From: Brevibacterium sp. RIT 803 | Lineage (GTDB): Bacteria > Actinomycetota > Actinomycetes > Actinomycetales > Brevibacteriaceae | Length of the DNA stretch: 64,000 nt | Assembly: GCF_016892625.1 (NCBI RefSeq) | Contig: NZ_JAFEMW010000002.1 | Coordinates: forward strand, 124,001 to 188,000 | Direction of reading: 5' to 3' | Shown: positions 61,146 to 64,000 of the stretch, in pieces | Layout of the letters: each line of letters starts with the position of its first letter | Numbering within the stretch: position 1 is the first letter of the stretch | Position numbers and translations under genes: made by a program | Notes under the pieces: generated by a model | What the model was told of the DNA's origin: nothing | What the model saw: the letters and a program-made list of their open reading frames with translations, nothing else | Database searches by the model: none

Positions 61146-61798
61146 TTCGCACCTCCCGCAGGTTTGGAGAAGCCGCGATCCGCAGCGTAATCGGCCAACC
61201 TGTCACGCAGCTGACGGCGCCCCCGATGCAAGCGCGACATCACGGTGCCGATCGGCGTATCCATGATTTCAGCGATCTCCTTGTACGGCAGACCTTCGAC
61301 ATCGGCATAGTAGACCACCATGCGGAAATCCTCCGGAAGCTCCGACAACGCGTCTTTGACGTCGGAGTCAGGCAGATGGTCGAGCGCTTCGAGTTCCGCA
61401 GAGCGGCCCCCGGAGGAGGAATGACTCGCGGCCTGGGCGATCTGCCAGTCCTCAATGTCCTCACTGCCGTGTTCCTGCGGCTGGCGCTGCTTCTTGCGGT
61501 AGTTGTTGATGAACGTGTTCGTCAGAATCCGGTACAGCCATGCCTTGAGGTTGGTTCCCGGCTTGTACTGGTGGAACGCCGCGTAGGCCTTCGCGTAGGC
61601 CTCTTGGACGAGATCCTCGGCGTCGGCAGGATTTCGGGTCATCCGCAGAGCAGCTGCGTAGAGCTGATTGAGATATTCCAGAGCGTCACGCTCGAAACGG
61701 GCCGAACGCTCGGCCTTGGTCTCGGGGACTTCTTTGACTGATTCGGTCATCGTAGTCAATGGTACGCCCGTTCTCTCTAGGACGGCAGTGGCGTTCAC
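61142..61798 (-). CDS. sigR: ECF sigma factor SigR/SigH
   Basis: A 218-residue group IV sigma factor of the SigR/SigH thiol-oxidative-stress class. Region 2: [20 protein letters not shown]... (from about 47), [19 protein letters not shown]. Region 4: [23 protein letters not shown] 61798 has AAGGAG six bases upstream and is the clear start; an internal ATG at residue 17 could give a shorter form, recalling the two SigR forms of Streptomyces. It is followed by rsrA and has a SigR-type promoter upstream. Confidence 0.96.
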   Translation of the reverse strand: MNATAVLERTGVPLTTMTESVKEVPETKAERSARFERDALEYLNQLYAAALRMTRNPADAEDLVQEAYAKAYAAFHQYKPGTNLKAWLYRILTNTFINNYRKKQRQPQEHGSEDIEDWQIAQAASHSSSGGRSAELEALDHLPDSDVKDALSELPEDFRMVVYYADVEGLPYKEIAEIMDTPIGTVMSRLHRGRRQLRDRLADYAADRGFSKPAGGAK

Positions 61799-61867
61799 AG
61801 ACTTCTCCTTCTGCCTTTCGACTCGGCACCAGCAGGATCACCCTCACCGGTGCGTGTTCTCTGATTC

Positions 61868-61895
61868 AACACCGGGGCGAGCCCCCACTATTCCC
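61868..61895 (-). promoter_or_regulatory. Candidate SigR autoregulatory promoter
   Basis: On the minus strand GGGAATA is followed by 18 bases and GTT, close to the SigR/SigH consensus GGGAAT/A-N16-18-(c)GTT, about 70 bases before the sigR GTG. This fits positive autoregulation, known for SigR and SigH. Confidence 0.65.
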
Positions 61896-61947
61896 GGACA
61901 ACCGTTATGCTTGCCAGTGAGATGCCCGACACGTAGGAAGGACCATA

Positions 61948-62445
61948 GTGTCTCCAATCAGATTCCTGGCGCGGCCCATGCTGGCCGCCGGCTACATCAG
62001 CAACGGGGTCGACCGTCTGCGCCGACCAGAAGCGGCAGCCGCATCGATCGGTCCGCTGCTGAACATGGCACGCAAACAGATCGACGTGCCCATCGACGCA
62101 CCTACCTTGGCACGCGCCACAGGGGCGGCTCAGGTCGCTGCGGGGTCGTTGCTGGCTATCGGCAGATTCCCTCGCGTGAGCGCCACGATCCTCGTCGGCA
62201 CCTACCTCCTCGACACTGTCGGTGAACGTATCGCAGCAGAGAAGACGACGTCGAAGGAAGACAAACGGGCGCGAACAGAGCGCACCCTGATCCGCACATC
62301 GATGCTCGGCGGCGCGCTGCTGGCAAGTGTCGACACGGCGGGCAAGCCAGGACTCTGGTGGCGCACTCAGCATGCCGCCGAAGATCTCTGGTCCTCGGTC
62401 GAAGACACCTCGAAACAGGCAATGAGTGCGCTTGGCGTTGACTGA
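61948..62445 (+). CDS. DoxX-family membrane protein
   Basis: A 165-residue protein with DoxX-like membrane helices (FLARPMLAAGYISNGVDRLR, ATGAAQVAAGSLLAIGRF, VSATILVGTYLLDTVGE and a last near 125-140). Family members associate with thiol or oxidative-stress functions in mycobacteria, and here the gene is divergent from sigR. GTG 61948 has AAGGA six bases upstream. Its 3' end overlaps the aroA start by 20 bases. Confidence 0.87.
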   Translation: MSPIRFLARPMLAAGYISNGVDRLRRPEAAAASIGPLLNMARKQIDVPIDAPTLARATGAAQVAAGSLLAIGRFPRVSATILVGTYLLDTVGERIAAEKTTSKEDKRARTERTLIRTSMLGGALLASVDTAGKPGLWWRTQHAAEDLWSSVEDTSKQAMSALGVD

Positions 62446-63754
62446 CACACCCGATCTCACTGCACCCGCCACCGGCGACTGGATTGCTCCGGTCGCCGGT
62501 GGCTGCGTCACCGCGAATGTCAGCGTTCCCGGTTCGAAGTCCCTGACCAACCGCTATCTCATCCTCGCTGCTCTGGCCGAATCCGAGTCGATTGTGCGCG
62601 GATGGCTGCGCAGCCGTGACACGCTGCTCATGGTCGAGGCCCTGAGAGCGCTCGGGGCCGACATCGACGAAGTCGACGGCAGTCTGCACATCACCCCTAT
62701 TGACTTCTCCGCACACCGCGAAGGTCCTCCGATCACCATCGACTGCGGTCTCGCCGGAACCGTGATGCGCTTCGTTCCTCCGCTCGCAGCCGCCACCGGA
62801 CGTGAGATCGTCCTCGATGGTGACGAGCAGGCCAGGGTCAGGCCGATGTCAGTCATCATCGACGCTCTGACCCGCCTGGGAGCCTCCATCACTGCAGAGA
62901 ACAATCTGCTGCCGATGACGATCCACGCACAATCCCACCTTCGTGGTGGGCACCTTGAGATCGACGCCAGTGCCTCCAGCCAATTCGTCTCGGGGATGCT
63001 CCTGACCGCCCCTGCGCTGCCCCTGGGAATCGAGCTCGTCAACCGCGGCGATTCCGTGCCCAGCCGGGCCCACGTCGATATGACCATCGAGGTCCTCGCC
63101 GATGCGGGAGTCGACGTCACGGAGCCCGAACCCGAACGATGGATCGTTGAGCCCGGCCTGCCGCGTGGACTCGACGTCCACGTCGAACCAGATCTGTCGA
63201 ACGCAGCGGCCTTCGTCGCCGCGGCGCTGGCGACCAACGGCGAGGTCACCGTTCTCGACTGGCCAGCTCATACGACACAGGCCGGTGACGGATTCCGCTC
63301 CATTGCCGAAGCCTTCGGCGGTACTGTGACCCTGGACCGCAATGGTCTGCGGGTTCAGGGGCCCGAAGTCCTGCAAGCAGTTGACCTCGATCTCTCTGCC
63401 ATCGGTGAACTCACGCCCGTCGTAGCTGCCCTGGCAGCACTGGCCGAGGGCACGTCCAATCTCACGGGGATCGGGCATCTCCGTGGACATGAGACCGATC
63501 GGCTCTCTGCCCTGCGCCGCGAGCTCGGTGCCATCGGTGTCGACGTCGACGAACAGGCCACGTCTCTGACGATCACCGGTTCGGCCCCGCACCGCGGAAC
63601 GTGGCACACGTACAACGATCACCGGATGGTCATGGCCGGAGCCATCCTCGGCCTCCACGTCGATGGACTGGTCATCGAGAACGCCGACACTGTGGCGAAG
63701 ACACTGCCGGAATTCACCCAGCTGTGGGAAGACATGCTGAGTCGGCGCGCCTGA
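62426..63754 (+). CDS. aroA: 3-phosphoshikimate 1-carboxyvinyltransferase (EPSP synthase)
   Basis: About 442 residues. It joins PEP to shikimate 3-phosphate in aromatic amino acid synthesis. PGSKSLTNRYLILAAL, DCGLAGTVMRFVPP, DGDEQARVRPM, ASQFVSGMLL, HETDRLSALRREL and YNDHRMVMAGAI are the active-site motifs. The PEP-binding loop is LAGTVMRF, the actinobacterial form, not NAGTAMR. GTG 62426 with AGG six bases upstream is taken; TTG a few codons later is possible. rsgA starts one base after its stop. Confidence 0.95.
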   Translation: MRLALTDTPDLTAPATGDWIAPVAGGCVTANVSVPGSKSLTNRYLILAALAESESIVRGWLRSRDTLLMVEALRALGADIDEVDGSLHITPIDFSAHREGPPITIDCGLAGTVMRFVPPLAAATGREIVLDGDEQARVRPMSVIIDALTRLGASITAENNLLPMTIHAQSHLRGGHLEIDASASSQFVSGMLLTAPALPLGIELVNRGDSVPSRAHVDMTIEVLADAGVDVTEPEPERWIVEPGLPRGLDVHVEPDLSNAAAFVAAALATNGEVTVLDWPAHTTQAGDGFRSIAEAFGGTVTLDRNGLRVQGPEVLQAVDLDLSAIGELTPVVAALAALAEGTSNLTGIGHLRGHETDRLSALRRELGAIGVDVDEQATSLTITGSAPHRGTWHTYNDHRMVMAGAILGLHVDGLVIENADTVAKTLPEFTQLWEDMLSRRA

Positions 63755-63755
63755 G

Positions 63756-64000
63756 ATGGCACGGATCTACCGCGATGAGGATTACCGCCCTCGCCCGAGC
63801 AGACGCGGATCCCGGCCACGGACGAAGAACAGGCCGAATCACGACGAAGCGATCGAGGGACTCGTCACTGCCGTTGACCGCGGACGATATCGAGTAGTCG
63901 TCGCCGATGATACCGGTGACGTCCGTGATTCGCGCGGGGCCGGTGCCGCCACCTCAGACGTCACGGCTGTACGAGCCTCCCACCTGCGCAAAGACGCAGT
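63756..64000 (+). CDS. rsgA: Ribosome small-subunit GTPase A, N-terminal part
   Basis: The first 81 residues of a gene cut by the window end. It begins MARIYRDEDYRPRPSRRGSR, a basic disordered lead, then an OB-like region GLVTAVDRGRYRVVVADDTG and VTAVRASHLRKDAV, as at the N-terminus of actinobacterial RsgA (usually RARELGRKxVVVGD). RsgA matures the 30S subunit. The position after aroA matches Rv3227-Rv3228. The GTPase domain lies outside. Confidence 0.82.
   Translation, partial: MARIYRDEDYRPRPSRRGSRPRTKNRPNHDEAIEGLVTAVDRGRYRVVVADDTGDVRDSRGAGAATSDVTAVRASHLRKDA

Overview
The window is a high-GC actinobacterial chromosome segment, most likely from Brevibacterium or a close Micrococcales relative. 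This is inferred from the mixture of NucS, GuaB1, SigR/RsrA, a mycothiol-type nitroreductase, a Kgd-type fused 2-oxoglutarate dehydrogenase and bL37, plus gene orders also known from mycobacteria. It is dense core genome: I see no transposase, integrase, phage gene or CRISPR array, and no gene-free stretch longer than 300 bases.

Layout. 1-5.9 kb: a Tat-exported glucoamylase-like protein, tRNA-Gly and tRNA-Pro, a PQQ-type sugar dehydrogenase lipoprotein, a zinc alcohol dehydrogenase, rpiB and an Rv2466c-like nitroreductase. 6-16.1 kb: pepN, an MscS channel, glbO, two thioesterases, ettA, a lipoprotein and a second SSB; much of this order (rpiB, nitroreductase, pepN, glbO, thioesterase, ettA, ssb) resembles the Rv2465c-Rv2478c region of M. 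tuberculosis. 16.3-19.6 kb: a coupled pair of dynamin/YfjP-like GTPases. 19.7-24.7 kb: tRNA-Arg(TCT), a thiamine-binding protein, a thiolase, a long DivIVA-like coiled-coil protein and nucS.

24.7-46 kb is one long minus-strand series. In transcription order it runs: argS-like gene, lysA, hom, thrC, thrB, rho, prfA, prmC, tsaC, wecA, atpI, atpBEFHAGDC, a DUF2550 gene, murA. It links aspartate-family amino acid synthesis, transcription and translation termination, cell-wall lipid-carrier chemistry and ATP synthase. Local oddities: the ArgS-like protein has no catalytic core, rpmE is absent between rho and prfA, Rho carries a long Asn/Asp/Arg/Gly-rich insertion, the ATP synthase epsilon subunit is truncated, and MurA has Asp at the fosfomycin-target cysteine position.

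46-56 kb: an MFS transporter, a MacB/FtsX-type ABC exporter, tRNA-Arg(CCG), a membrane-anchored D,D-carboxypeptidase with MtrA-like boxes upstream, two CNNM/CorC membrane proteins and guaB1. 56-64 kb: kgd with a coupled SGNH hydrolase, the 24-residue ribosomal protein bL37 gene, the rsrA-sigR thiol-stress pair with a SigR-type promoter of its own, a DoxX protein, aroA and the start of rsgA, which is cut by the window end.
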